Below are positions 17,432-25,975 of a DNA stretch of 64,000 bases, in pieces. The first letter of the stretch is position 1; each line of letters starts with the position of its first letter. Source of the DNA: Caryophanales bacterium UBA6449 (lineage in GTDB: Bacteria > Bacillota_I > Bacilli_A > RFN20 > CAG-288); the NCBI GenBank assembly GCA_002437105.1, contig DJOB01000006.1:1-64000 (forward strand), written 5' to 3'. The notes below the pieces were generated by a model, which saw only the letters and a list, made by a program, of their open reading frames with translations, was not told where the DNA came from and did no database searches. The translations under genes were made by a program, and so were the position numbers.

Positions 17432-17833
17432 TTACGCCTTCTTATTCTTCTCTTTCCCGTCAGACCCACCATCAGCATCCTTCTTGATCTCCACCACCTC
17501 TCCCCCGACTAACTCGCGGTTGGAGACGGGTTTCTTAGTGAATGGCTGGAAGAAGAATTCATAGACGAATAGCCCAGCGAGAAACAATCCCATCACGTAT
17601 AGGGCGACCGTCACGATGACCTCGTAGCTCTTGAGCTCAACGCCAGGATTGCCCCCGACGGCAGGACCGGTAAAGAAGGGGACACCATTGCCCAGGTCGA
17701 CCGAGAACATGACCGCCCAGATCAGGCAGATAATGGCGACAGCGAGCATGCTCAACGAGCCTATATACCGCATAGGGGTGAAGTCTTTAAACCTCGCAAC
17801 GATCCTATCTTTAAATGTCTTTTTCTCTTCCAT
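17432..17833 (-). CDS. two-helix membrane protein of unknown function
   Basis: The 133-residue product starts MEEKKTFKDRIVARFK and has two membrane segments (about 22-44 and 67-92), separated by a Gly-rich outer loop, and a long, charged, Lys-rich C-terminal tail. No family is recognised. I chose the ATG at 17833 because a longer reading would run into the end of the preceding gene; the ribosome-binding site is weak. The start lies 16 bases after the stop of the deoxyribosyltransferase gene, suggesting one transcript. Confidence 0.6.
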   Translation of the reverse strand: MEEKKTFKDRIVARFKDFTPMRYIGSLSMLAVAIICLIWAVMFSVDLGNGVPFFTGPAVGGNPGVELKSYEVIVTVALYVMGLFLAGLFVYEFFFQPFTKKPVSNRELVGGEVVEIKKDADGGSDGKEKNKKA

Positions 17834-17849
17834 ACATCTAGATGATACC

Positions 17850-18338
17850 TTAATAGACCTTAGCTGGGCAGTACTCGAAAGAGAAGTGATTGAAGTCGAA
17901 GGTGGACAGCTCATCGAGGCTGATGAACCGATCAGGGGCAACCGCTAGCATAAGGTTGAGCGGATGATCCTGACAGCTGAGATCGAGCAGGGCCGAGATG
18001 CAGGGTTTGTGCTGCGCCTTAGCGTAACCCATCTCGAAGGCCTGTCCCGCATCCTCGTGGCTATCGCACTGGACGAAGAGGCACATCTCGCTCCGATTTA
18101 GACCGAGGATATCCTCATAGTAGGTGTGGAACTGCCAATCCTTATTGTTGAACCACTTCTCGTCCTCGCGCGGATCCTGACCGAAGACATGATCACCCCA
18201 CTGATGCTCGACCGGACGATACGAGCACTCCCAATCGACGGTCGGATTGAGCTTCAGCAGCTCGTGAGCCCTCTTCATATTCCGCATCTGCTCCGGATTG
18301 AACCAAGAGCAAGCGATATAGAGTCTTACCTTGTGCAT
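17850..18338 (-). CDS. nucleoside 2-deoxyribosyltransferase family protein
   Basis: The family exchanges bases between deoxynucleosides, or hydrolyses them, in nucleotide salvage. The 162-residue protein has RLYIACSWFN at the N-terminus and the core motif DSHEDAGQAFEMGYAKA, where E102 fits the catalytic nucleophile and D96 a substrate-contact residue. The start at 18338 follows AAGGAGG at nine bases. An Asp/Trp-rich middle (WGDHVFGQDPREDEKW) is longer than in lactobacillar enzymes, so the substrate may differ. A membrane-protein gene follows closely. Confidence 0.75.
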   Translation of the reverse strand: MHKVRLYIACSWFNPEQMRNMKRAHELLKLNPTVDWECSYRPVEHQWGDHVFGQDPREDEKWFNNKDWQFHTYYEDILGLNRSEMCLFVQCDSHEDAGQAFEMGYAKAQHKPCISALLDLSCQDHPLNLMLAVAPDRFISLDELSTFDFNHFSFEYCPAKVY

Positions 18339-18357
18339 CGCCTTGATCCTCCTTAAG

Positions 18358-18384
18358 AAAAAGCCCCGCGCTACCGCGCAGGGC
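18358..18384 (-). terminator. intrinsic terminator of the yebC-family gene
   Basis: On the minus strand a 9-bp GC-rich stem (18363-18371 with 18376-18384, one G-U pair) is followed by T5. Confidence 0.85.
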
Positions 18385-18398
18385 ATCCTACCTGACGA

Positions 18399-19217
18399 CT
18401 AGTCAGCCGGCTCGTTATTGGGATCGAAGTCAGCGTCGGTGTAGACGTTCTGCACATCCTCGATCTCGTTGAGAGCATTGACGAAATTGATGAGCTTCTG
18501 CCTATCCTCACCCTCGACGTGCTTCTTCTCATTGGGAACCCAGCAGATCTCAGATTTGAGGAACTCGGTATAGCCGAGCTTGTTCAGGACATCGTGAGCA
18601 GCGGAGAAATCCTTCTTGTCCACGGTGACCTCGACAGTCCAATCGGCATCGTTGTAGGTAGTGGTCTCATCGATGTTGGCATCCATCAGAGCCATCTCGA
18701 TCTCATCCTTCTTGGCGCTGATCTCCTCGGGGCTGTAAGCCTGAGCCTCCTCGATGACCTTCTTCTTCTTCTCGTCCATCACAGCGGGCTTGCAGAACTC
18801 GAACTTGAAGACACCACACTCCTTGAACAGGAACATGACCGAACCGGTGTTGCCGATATGTCCACCCTTGTGGGTGAAGACAGCTCTGACGTTAGCGAAA
18901 GCTCTCTTGTCGTTATCAGCCAGAGTATCGACGATGATGGCGACGGAACCGGGGCCGAAACCCTCGTAGCGACCCGAGACGTAAGTGGTGGAATCTCCAC
19001 CCTTAGCCTTCTGGATTGCACGGTCGATGACATCGCGGGTGACTCCCTGTCCCTTGAACTTCTCGATCGCCGCCCTCAGCGAGAGGTTAGACTGAGGGTC
19101 AGGGACACCAGACTTAGCCGCAAGGTAGATCTCCTTGCTGGCGCGATTGTAAAGCGCTGACTTCGCAGCGTTGGTCGCGGCCATCTTCTTGGCGCGAACC
19201 TCATGTGCTCTTCCCAT
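18399..19217 (-). CDS. YebC/PmpR family protein, YeeN-like subtype
   Basis: The 272-residue cytoplasmic protein starts MGRAHEVRAKKMAATNAAKS and contains RAIQKAKGGD, YEGFGPGSVAIIVDTLADN and FTHKGGHIGNTGSV, the YebC core. The MGRAHEVR start, rather than MAGHSKW, points to the YeeN-type subgroup. Family members were annotated as transcription regulators and more recently reported to help ribosomes through difficult stretches such as polyproline; which applies here is unknown. A Lys/Glu-rich insertion (about 148-170) makes it longer than usual. It has its own promoter and terminator. Confidence 0.85.
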   Translation of the reverse strand: MGRAHEVRAKKMAATNAAKSALYNRASKEIYLAAKSGVPDPQSNLSLRAAIEKFKGQGVTRDVIDRAIQKAKGGDSTTYVSGRYEGFGPGSVAIIVDTLADNDKRAFANVRAVFTHKGGHIGNTGSVMFLFKECGVFKFEFCKPAVMDEKKKKVIEEAQAYSPEEISAKKDEIEMALMDANIDETTTYNDADWTVEVTVDKKDFSAAHDVLNKLGYTEFLKSEICWVPNEKKHVEGEDRQKLINFVNALNEIEDVQNVYTDADFDPNNEPAD

Positions 19218-19242
19218 ATTTTTTCCTCTCTTTTAAATAGCC

Positions 19243-19257
19243 CAGACCCATGGTCTG
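19243..19257 (-). promoter_or_regulatory. hairpin or operator near the yebC-family transcription start
   Basis: A perfect 6-bp inverted repeat CAGACC/GGTCTG with a three-base spacer lies about five bases after the expected transcription start. It could be a regulator site or a stabilising 5' hairpin. Confidence 0.4.
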
Positions 19258-19268
19258 AAAGCTTGTCT

Positions 19269-19297
19269 ATTCTAATGCTAAAATATGTACCTTTCAA
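19269..19297 (-). promoter_or_regulatory. sigma-A promoter of the yebC-family gene
   Basis: On the minus strand TTGAAA (19292-19297) and TAGAAT (19269-19274) are 17 bases apart. Confidence 0.7.
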
Positions 19298-19340
19298 CTT
19301 TTTAATTAGCTTTTCTATGGAAATCGACGGATTTTCTTTC

Positions 19341-19376
19341 AAAAAAGCACCCTGATCAAGCCACCGATCAGAGTGC
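19341..19376 (-). terminator. intrinsic terminator of the two-gene membrane unit
   Basis: An 11-bp stem with one G-U pair (19347-19357 with 19366-19376) is followed on the minus strand by T6. Confidence 0.88.
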
Positions 19377-19397
19377 GGATAGAAACTGTGTTTCTAA

Positions 19398-20645
19398 CTA
19401 GTCCAGCGCGGGAAGCGCGAAGCTGGGTTTAGTCTGCTTCACCTTCTCATAGGCAACCCGGTAGAAGCTCTTCTCAGTCTTCAGCTTGTTGGAAGCGACC
19501 TGAGCCGGAAGAACCTTGAGCATGGTCTTGACATTATCCGCCGTCGCATCCTCGCGGCCCACGATGACACCGGAGACCAGCAGCGACGTCCGGAAGGAAG
19601 AGAGGGTCGTAGACTTGATGACCTCGTTCTTGATCGTCCGAGGCAGCTCGATGAACAGGTTATCAGCCCCGGCCCGGTCATTGAGAAGGATCAGGACGAA
19701 GAGCCGCTCACCAGCAATCTGGGATCTCTCCTCGTCGTTCAGATAGCCGCTGACCGCATGGAGCTGAGTGAAGGTCTTGAGCGCCAGCTCGATCTCATCG
19801 GACTTGTAGAGGTGGGATCTAAAGACATAGATCAGCGTCTTAGCCTTCCAGTAGGAGTCGAAGCTGCTGAAGTTAGGAACGAGCATCTCGACATCGGAGA
19901 ACTCGCGTCCACGGTTGTAGTAGTAGATGTTGAAAGCTTCTCTATTCTCCTTCTCGCGAGTGGAGATGAACGCGAACATGTCGGAGGGATAATCCTGTCT
20001 GAAGGGGCAGATCTGATACAGGACATACGAGGCAGAGAGGGCGGAGCCGAATACCATTCCCCACTTCAATCCGGAATTGCTAGTAGAAACAACAGTCAAT
20101 CCCAGCGAAAGAACTACCACGAACAGAATCGCCCATACTACGTATCCTAAAATCAGCATCACCGCCGGATCACGATCGATATTCTCATCCTTGGGGGTAA
20201 ACCTGGAGTGCAGCTCGAGGAACTGAGAGCCATCGAAATAGACCCGCTTGTCAGCCCTGGACCGATCCCAGCATAATCCCGAGATGCAGATATAGCTGAG
20301 CTGATATCCACTGATCCGAGCACCGATCCACTTTCCGAGGTTGTAAACGAGGACACCGCCGAGCGAACCTAGGAAGAAGATCGCGATCAGGAACAGGATC
20401 CTCGTTCCGGTGTCGCCACCGACTGAATACTTCTGCATCGAACCGACAGCCACACCGATGATGTATCCGAGCACGACGATGAATGAGGGCCACGACCAAT
20501 TCTTCTTTGCCAACGGCAGAGGCTTAGTGGGGCTCTTCATCTCATCGATCATCTGAACCGCTCTCTTAGTAGGCACCGCCTTGCCCGTCTTATCCGAGCC
20601 GGTCGTGCTCACCTGCTTCTTCTCTTCACTGTTGTTTTCGGCCAT
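19398..20645 (-). CDS. multi-pass membrane protein, possibly a degenerate M50-like scaffold
   Basis: The 415-residue protein starts MAENNSEEKKQ after AGGAGG at seven bases. A charged cytoplasmic head (about 1-50) is followed by helices at about 54-72, 82-105, 165-190 and 195-215, then a long soluble helical C-terminus. The stretch GGVLVYNLGKWIGARISGYQ resembles the position of HExxH and the following GYxF segment in M50-like membrane peptidases of Firmicutes, but the HE..H residues are absent. A proteolytic role is therefore unlikely. The resemblance is by eye only. The gene starts 11 bases after the stop of the upstream unknown gene. Confidence 0.6.
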   Translation of the reverse strand: MAENNSEEKKQVSTTGSDKTGKAVPTKRAVQMIDEMKSPTKPLPLAKKNWSWPSFIVVLGYIIGVAVGSMQKYSVGGDTGTRILFLIAIFFLGSLGGVLVYNLGKWIGARISGYQLSYICISGLCWDRSRADKRVYFDGSQFLELHSRFTPKDENIDRDPAVMLILGYVVWAILFVVVLSLGLTVVSTSNSGLKWGMVFGSALSASYVLYQICPFRQDYPSDMFAFISTREKENREAFNIYYYNRGREFSDVEMLVPNFSSFDSYWKAKTLIYVFRSHLYKSDEIELALKTFTQLHAVSGYLNDEERSQIAGERLFVLILLNDRAGADNLFIELPRTIKNEVIKSTTLSSFRTSLLVSGVIVGREDATADNVKTMLKVLPAQVASNKLKTEKSFYRVAYEKVKQTKPSFALPALD

Positions 20646-20656
20646 GAGTCTACCTC

Positions 20657-21496
20657 CTAGCATTCAAGAGTATAAAGCACCGAAGAAGCGCTGACCTTTT
20701 CTCTCATAACTTTTTCTACATCTTCAGCCAGGCTCAACCGCTCGATTCTCCACTGTTCGCCCTTCTCCAGCAAGGGCTCCGCCCTCTCGGGAGAGACGAG
20801 CTGGAGAACCTTGAGCCAACACTGCGACAGCTGGTGCGAGTCGGTCTTAGCCGCCAGGATTCCCGCAAGATAGGAGAGGGGGGATTCAGCGCGATAGGTC
20901 TGCTGAACCGCCGCGATAAAGCGCGCCCCATCCCGCGATATCGAGATTGAATCCTGCGGATCAGAGCGCAGCGCTAGCGAGACGAGCGCAGCCGCGCAGG
21001 TTCTCACACCCTGGGACACCTTCCGATGCATCGATAGTTCGACCAGCTTCACCAGGCATATCAGCAGAGCATCCGGACGCTGGGTTCCCGGTATGTCATT
21101 AGCGACCCTCTCGCTTATACGACACCGAGGAAGCTCTACAGCGCGAAAGAAGCGGTGCTCAGGAATATAGAACTGACAGCGTGGCAGCAGCTCATCGCCT
21201 CGGCAGCCGGGATCGAGCTCGATCTCCACATCGCAGGCGGAGTAGGGATCCACCTTCCTCCGATAGATGTCGGATAAGGGGCCAGCGTACCTGAGACTCA
21301 GCGCTAGAGCCTTGACCGAATCGATCTGCGCTCCGTATCCGCGGCAGGACAGGAGATCTATCCCCTCGGATCTAAGGGAGGCAGCCAGCCTCTCGACCGC
21401 CGCGATATCGAACCCCTCATCGGCCTTCACACCGGGGAGAAAAACACTGTCGGGCATAGCATTTTGAGAGGAAAAACATATAAATTTTCGCTTCAT
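20657..21496 (-). CDS. protein of unknown function, paired with the membrane protein gene
   Basis: The 279-residue protein begins MKRKFICFSSQN and has no signal peptide or membrane segment. It is rich in Ala, Leu, Arg and Ser, with several helical stretches (RPDALLICLVKLVELSMHRK, GVRTCAAALVSLALR). It contains six cysteines. I recognise no family. The ATG at 21496 follows GAGGG at about 10 bases; an upstream ATG at 21526 is possible. It appears co-transcribed with the next gene, whose role is also unknown, so it may be a cytoplasmic partner of that membrane protein. Confidence 0.6.
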   Translation of the reverse strand: MKRKFICFSSQNAMPDSVFLPGVKADEGFDIAAVERLAASLRSEGIDLLSCRGYGAQIDSVKALALSLRYAGPLSDIYRRKVDPYSACDVEIELDPGCRGDELLPRCQFYIPEHRFFRAVELPRCRISERVANDIPGTQRPDALLICLVKLVELSMHRKVSQGVRTCAAALVSLALRSDPQDSISISRDGARFIAAVQQTYRAESPLSYLAGILAAKTDSHQLSQCWLKVLQLVSPERAEPLLEKGEQWRIERLSLAEDVEKVMREKVSASSVLYTLEC

Positions 21497-21559
21497 TTTT
21501 AAATTTCCCTCTATTTTTATCAACATTTATTCATCTTTCCGCTAACATAATATCAGCTA

Positions 21560-21612
21560 GATCCCCAAAGGTCTCCACCTTTGTCGATTTCCGCTTTGAG
21601 GGGAAGCTAGAG
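21560..21612 (+). promoter_or_regulatory. structured 5' leader of the M29-like gene
   Basis: TCCCCAAAG pairs with CTTTGAGGGGA (one bulge), and a smaller hairpin AAAGGT/ACCTTT competes for the 5' arm. The GCAGGAGGA ribosome-binding site follows. It may be a regulatory leader or a stabilising fold; no known riboswitch is recognised. Confidence 0.4.
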
Positions 21613-21631
21613 CCGCAGGAGGAATCAAGTA

Positions 21632-22903
21632 ATGGTTAGCGTTAAGATGCTAAAGAATTATGCCGATTTCATCATAGATGTAGGTCTCAAAACCACAACT
21701 AGACAGAGCGTCCTCATCTATGCGGATGTCGAGATGGCGAACTTCGTCCGCTACCTCGTGGGAGAGCTCTACAAGGCACGGGTCAGAAGGGTATCCGTCC
21801 ACTACACCGACCAGAGCATCGCTCGGATGTGGCTGATCAACACTCCGGAGACCCGGATCGTCAGCGCCGCTCAGCAGTTCTCCGACGAGATCGCCCACGC
21901 GGGTGCGAGCGGACAGGCGCTGATCTTCCTCACCAGCTGCACCATGGATAGCCGCAAGCGATTCCCCGCCGATAAGCTGGCGATCCTGAGGAAGGCTCTG
22001 AACGATAACATCGTCTCCTTTGAGCCCTATCTGTCCGACAAGGTCAAGCACATCGAAGCGATCGTCCCCACGAGGAACTGGGCGGCCGACTGCTTCCCCG
22101 ACATGACTCCTTCGCAGGCGACCAACCGGATGTGGGAGCTCATCTTCGACACCCTCGGCATCGACCTGGATAATCAGAGCGACCCCCAGATGAAGAACGA
22201 GCGGGCCAACCGGATGGCAGAGGTCATCAACCGGTGCAACATCTCCCAGCTCAAGATCACCTCCCGCACCACCGGCACCAACTGCACCATCTCCCTGCCC
22301 CTGCGCAGCATGTGGCACAGCGCCCTGAGAACCGAGGAGTCCAGCGGTGATAAGTTCTTCTCGCAGACTCCTGCCTTCGGCGTTTACACCGCCCCGCACT
22401 CGCACGGTATCGACGGGGTGATCGTCGCCTCGCGACCGATCTACCTGCGCGAGAAGAAGATCGAGGGAGCGCGGCTGACCTTCAAGGATGGTGAGATCGT
22501 CAAAGCCACGGCCGACACGGAGGGAGAAACCCTAGCGGATGTGATAAGGAGCGACAGCTCCATCGCCCGCGCTGGCTACTTCTCGTTCGGATATCCGGAT
22601 TGGAAGAAGCGCCAGGCCCTCGCGGGATACGGATCCGAGCTGCTCGACTTCATCAGTCCCATCGTCCTCTCGCTCGGCCAGGCGCCGCGCGACTCGGTGA
22701 TCGGCAGCGATATGATGGACATCGCTGAAAGAGTCACCCACGGTCTGAATCAGTCCATCAGGAAGATTCCTCTTCCCCTCTACGCCGACGACATCGACGT
22801 GATCGGAGTGTCGACTGACAGCAGCGGAAAGAAGACCGAACACGTTCTGGTCAAGGCGGGAGAGCCGACGATCTTCGAGTCGATCTTCTCATCTGCGAAA
22901 TAG
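21632..22903 (+). CDS. M29-family aminopeptidase homologue lacking metal ligands
   Basis: The 423-residue protein aligns with AmpS/PepS-type M29 metallo-aminopeptidases. It has a LKNYADFIIDVGLKTT start, NWAADCFPDMT and MWELIFDTLGID in the first half, and VYTAP..GIDGVI.AS.P and LTFKDGEIVKATAD in the second. The usual metal-binding PTEEVFTAP reads TPAFGVYTAP (246-254), so both Glu are gone. I also cannot find the expected GE(V/I)AL, HLA.G or HVDFMIG ligand motifs. It is therefore probably catalytically dead. The role is unknown, perhaps peptide binding or regulation. A strong AGGAGGA site precedes the ATG. Confidence 0.75.
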   Translation: MVSVKMLKNYADFIIDVGLKTTTRQSVLIYADVEMANFVRYLVGELYKARVRRVSVHYTDQSIARMWLINTPETRIVSAAQQFSDEIAHAGASGQALIFLTSCTMDSRKRFPADKLAILRKALNDNIVSFEPYLSDKVKHIEAIVPTRNWAADCFPDMTPSQATNRMWELIFDTLGIDLDNQSDPQMKNERANRMAEVINRCNISQLKITSRTTGTNCTISLPLRSMWHSALRTEESSGDKFFSQTPAFGVYTAPHSHGIDGVIVASRPIYLREKKIEGARLTFKDGEIVKATADTEGETLADVIRSDSSIARAGYFSFGYPDWKKRQALAGYGSELLDFISPIVLSLGQAPRDSVIGSDMMDIAERVTHGLNQSIRKIPLPLYADDIDVIGVSTDSSGKKTEHVLVKAGEPTIFESIFSSAK

Positions 22904-22938
22904 TTGTTCAAAAGAAGCGCAAAAAGAATAAGTCATGG

Positions 22939-22988
22939 GCTCGCCGTGCTATACTTTCTTAGCCTTAAGGCGAGCTTTTTTGCTCGCC
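22939..22988 (+). promoter_or_regulatory. three-copy complementary element between the M29-like gene and ppdK
   Basis: GCTCGCC (22939-22945), GGCGAGC (22969-22975) and GCTCGCC (22982-22988) allow two exclusive hairpins. The first pair is followed directly by T6 (976-981) and looks like a terminator of the upstream gene. The second pair uses T6 as its loop. A TATACT at 22950-22955 inside the first loop could be the ppdK -10 box, so the ppdK mRNA would begin with the second hairpin. A palindrome GCCTTAAGGC lies at 22962-22971. Confidence 0.55.
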
Positions 22989-23029
22989 ATAGGTCAAGCT
23001 TGTACAGCTGATTCATTCAGGAGGATCAA

Positions 23030-25768
23030 ATGGCTGCTAAGTCTACTAAGAAGAAGAAGTATGTGTACCTCTTCAAAGAGGCTCACGGACTGGGAAAGAA
23101 CCTTCTCGGTGGAAAGGGTTCTGGACTGGCTGAGATGCATTCGATCGGTATCAGAATCCCCGAGGGATTCACTATCACTACCGAGGCCTGCACCCTGTAT
23201 TACAACTCTCACGAGAGCATCCCTGATTTCCTCGAGAAGGAGATCCTGACCAAACTCAAGGAGCTCGAGAAGATCACCGGCAAGAAGTTCGGTGGCAAGG
23301 ATAACCCCCTGCTGCTGTCCGTCCGTTCCGGCGCTCGCGTCTCCATGCCCGGTATGATGGATACCATCCTCAACCTGGGACTCAACGATGATACCGTCGA
23401 GGCTCTGAAGAGGAAGACCAACAACGGCCGCTTCGCCTACGACTGCTACCGTCGTTTCATCCTCATGTTCACCAACATCGCCATGGGTCTGTCCCGCGAC
23501 GATATGGATGCGATGCTCGATGACCTGAAGAAGGCCAAGGGCTACAAGAACGACTACGAGGTCAAGGAGGATGAGCTCAAGGACCTGATCGGAAAGTACA
23601 AGGTCTACTACAAGAGCAAGTTCGGAACCGACTTCCCCACTGATCCTGTCGCCCAGCTGATGACCGCAATCAAGGCCATCTTCAGATCCTGGAACAACCC
23701 CAGAGCTATCCTGTTCCGTCGTCTGAACAACATTCCCGGTGATTGGGGAACCGCCGTCACCGTCATGCAGATGGCTTACGGTAACATGGGTGAGAACTCC
23801 GGAACCGGAGTCGGATTCACCCGTAACGCTGCCACCGGAGAGAACAAGATCTCCGCTGAGTTCCTGCAGAATGCTCAGGGTGAGGATGTCGTCGCCGGTA
23901 TCCGTACCCCCGAGGACATCTCCAAGCTCCATGAGCTTATGCCCAATGTCTACAAGGAGCTGGTCGCCGATGCTAAGAAGCTAGAGCAGCACTACCGCGA
24001 TATGCAGGACTTCGAGTTCACTGTCGAGGAAGGCAAGCTCTTCATGCTCCAGACCCGTACCGCCAAGAGAACTGCTAAGGCCGCTCTCAAGATCGCTATC
24101 GATCTGGCTAAGGAGGGCATCTGCTCCAAGGAGGAGGCGCTGACCAAGATCGACGCTCACTCTCTGGACCAGCTGCTCCACCCCACCTTCGTTCCCGCTG
24201 ACCTGAAGAAGGCCATCGCTATCGCTCAGGGTAACCCCGCCTCTCCCGGTTCCGCCGTCGGACATCTGTCCTTCGACGCGGCCGATGCGAAGGCCCGTCA
24301 CGACGCGGGTGAGAAGGTCATTCTCGTCCGTGCTGAGACCGCTCCCGAGGATCTCGAGGGTATGGTTTCCTCCGAGGGTGTTCTGACCATGCGTGGAGGT
24401 ATGACCTCTCACGCGGCGGTCGTCGCTCGCGGTATGGGTATCTGCGCTGTCACCGGTTGCGGTGCCGCGATCGTCGATGAGAAGAACAAGACTCTGACCA
24501 TCGGCAAGAAGACCTACGGCGAGAAGGACACCATCTCTCTCGACGGTTCGACCGGTCTGGTCTACGAGGGTGCGATCGCTACTGAGCCCGCCGCTATGTC
24601 CGGCGACTTCGCCACCATCATGAAGTGGGCTGATAAGGTCCGCTCCGGCAAGATGCTGGTCGAGGCCAATGCCGATACTCCCGCCGAGGCCAAGAACGCT
24701 ATCAAGTTCGGCGCTGATGGCATCGGACTCTGCCGTACTGAGCACATGTTCCGTAACGGTTCGAGACTCGATATGATGCAGAGGATGATCCTCTCCGACA
24801 CCACCGAGGAGAGAGTCAAGTGGCTGGATCAGCTGGAGCCCCTCCAGGAGGAGGACTTCTACCAGATGTACCTGGCCATCGGCGGAGTCAATATGAACGT
24901 CCGTCTGCTCGATCCCCCTCTCGATGAGTACCTGCCCAGAGAGGCCGACAAGATCGCTGTCCTGGCTCAGGAGACTGGCAAGACCGTCGCCGATGTCAAC
25001 AAGCGTATCCAGGAGCTCCACATGACTAACCCCATGATGGGACTCCGTGGCTGCCGTCTCGATGTGGTCTACCCCGAGATCGGTAGGATGCAGGCGACCG
25101 CCGTCATCAAGGCCGCGCTACGCGCTGAGAAGACCCTGTCCGAGAAGAAGGGCAAGAAGGTCAAGATCACCGCTTCCATCATGGTTCCTCAGGTCGTCGA
25201 GGCCCGTGAGCTCAAGTTCGTCAAGGACCTGGTCTCCGAGGTCGCTGACAAGATCATCGCCGCTTCCGACTACGACAAGAAGCTGAAGTACCACGTCGGT
25301 ACCATGATCGAGACCCCCAGGGCCTCCCTCACTGCTGGCGAGGTCGCTAAGCACGCCGCTTACTTCTCCTATGGAACTAACGATCTGACCCAGTTCACCT
25401 TCGGATTCTCCAGAAACGACTACTCTTCCTACATCACCCAGTATCTGGATGACAACCTCCTCGACTTCGATCCCTTCAAGACCGTCGATCCCGCGGGTGT
25501 CGGCCGTCTGGTCGCTCTCTCCGTCAAGGAGGGAAAGGCGGCCAATCCCGATCTGCTCTGCGGTGTCTGCGGTGAGACTGGTGGCGATCCTGAGTCCATC
25601 GGTCACTTCTACGACTACGGCTGCGACTATGTCTCCTGCTCTCCCTTCCGTGTTCCCGGCGCGAGGCTGGCTGCTGCTCAGGCTATCGTCAAGTCTGAGG
25701 CGGCCAAGGCTGCGACCGTGACCAAGAAAGGTGGCAGGAAGACCAAGAAAGCTAAGAAGAACAAGTAG
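23030..25768 (+). CDS. ppdK: pyruvate, phosphate dikinase
   Basis: PPDK interconverts ATP + pyruvate + phosphate and AMP + phosphoenolpyruvate + pyrophosphate, and in anaerobes often works as a pyrophosphate-linked glycolytic step. The 912 residues show the ATP-grasp N-terminus (GGKGSGLAEM, VRSGARVSMPGMMDT), the swivelling phospho-His motif GGMTSHAAVVARGMG with H461, and the PEP/pyruvate TIM barrel with the catalytic Cys in LCGVCGETGGDP (C847). A Lys-rich tail (KKGGRKTKKAKKNK) is unusual. Frequent CGT for Arg and GCT for Ala, unlike its neighbours, suggest very high expression. No PDRP regulator gene is nearby. Confidence 0.95.
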   Translation: MAAKSTKKKKYVYLFKEAHGLGKNLLGGKGSGLAEMHSIGIRIPEGFTITTEACTLYYNSHESIPDFLEKEILTKLKELEKITGKKFGGKDNPLLLSVRSGARVSMPGMMDTILNLGLNDDTVEALKRKTNNGRFAYDCYRRFILMFTNIAMGLSRDDMDAMLDDLKKAKGYKNDYEVKEDELKDLIGKYKVYYKSKFGTDFPTDPVAQLMTAIKAIFRSWNNPRAILFRRLNNIPGDWGTAVTVMQMAYGNMGENSGTGVGFTRNAATGENKISAEFLQNAQGEDVVAGIRTPEDISKLHELMPNVYKELVADAKKLEQHYRDMQDFEFTVEEGKLFMLQTRTAKRTAKAALKIAIDLAKEGICSKEEALTKIDAHSLDQLLHPTFVPADLKKAIAIAQGNPASPGSAVGHLSFDAADAKARHDAGEKVILVRAETAPEDLEGMVSSEGVLTMRGGMTSHAAVVARGMGICAVTGCGAAIVDEKNKTLTIGKKTYGEKDTISLDGSTGLVYEGAIATEPAAMSGDFATIMKWADKVRSGKMLVEANADTPAEAKNAIKFGADGIGLCRTEHMFRNGSRLDMMQRMILSDTTEERVKWLDQLEPLQEEDFYQMYLAIGGVNMNVRLLDPPLDEYLPREADKIAVLAQETGKTVADVNKRIQELHMTNPMMGLRGCRLDVVYPEIGRMQATAVIKAALRAEKTLSEKKGKKVKITASIMVPQVVEARELKFVKDLVSEVADKIIAASDYDKKLKYHVGTMIETPRASLTAGEVAKHAAYFSYGTNDLTQFTFGFSRNDYSSYITQYLDDNLLDFDPFKTVDPAGVGRLVALSVKEGKAANPDLLCGVCGETGGDPESIGHFYDYGCDYVSCSPFRVPGARLAAAQAIVKSEAAKAATVTKKGGRKTKKAKKNK

Positions 25769-25786
25769 TCTTCTGTAGCTCTAAAA

Positions 25787-25817
25787 AGCAGTATCCTTCG
25801 GGGTACTGCTTTTTTTG
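25787..25817 (+). terminator. intrinsic terminator of ppdK with TTCG loop
   Basis: A 10-bp stem closes on a TTCG tetraloop (25787-25810) and is followed by T7. Confidence 0.92.
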
Positions 25818-25833
25818 ATAGAAAAATATCCGC

Positions 25834-25865
25834 GAAGATCGAAAACTACCCTAGCTCTGATCTTC
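25834..25865. promoter_or_regulatory. inverted repeat upstream of the mevalonate operon
   Basis: GAAGATC and GATCTTC are perfect inverted copies about 18 bases apart, some 110 bases before mvk. They could be an operator or a leader stem. I see no consensus promoter. Confidence 0.3.
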
Positions 25866-25975
25866 GGACGACACACCGAAGAAGTAAGACCTCCATTCTG
25901 CTAATCTATTGAGGATATGCAGCCGACCGAGAGAAGCGCCAGAATATATACTAGATAGAGAAGGATGGTTACCCT

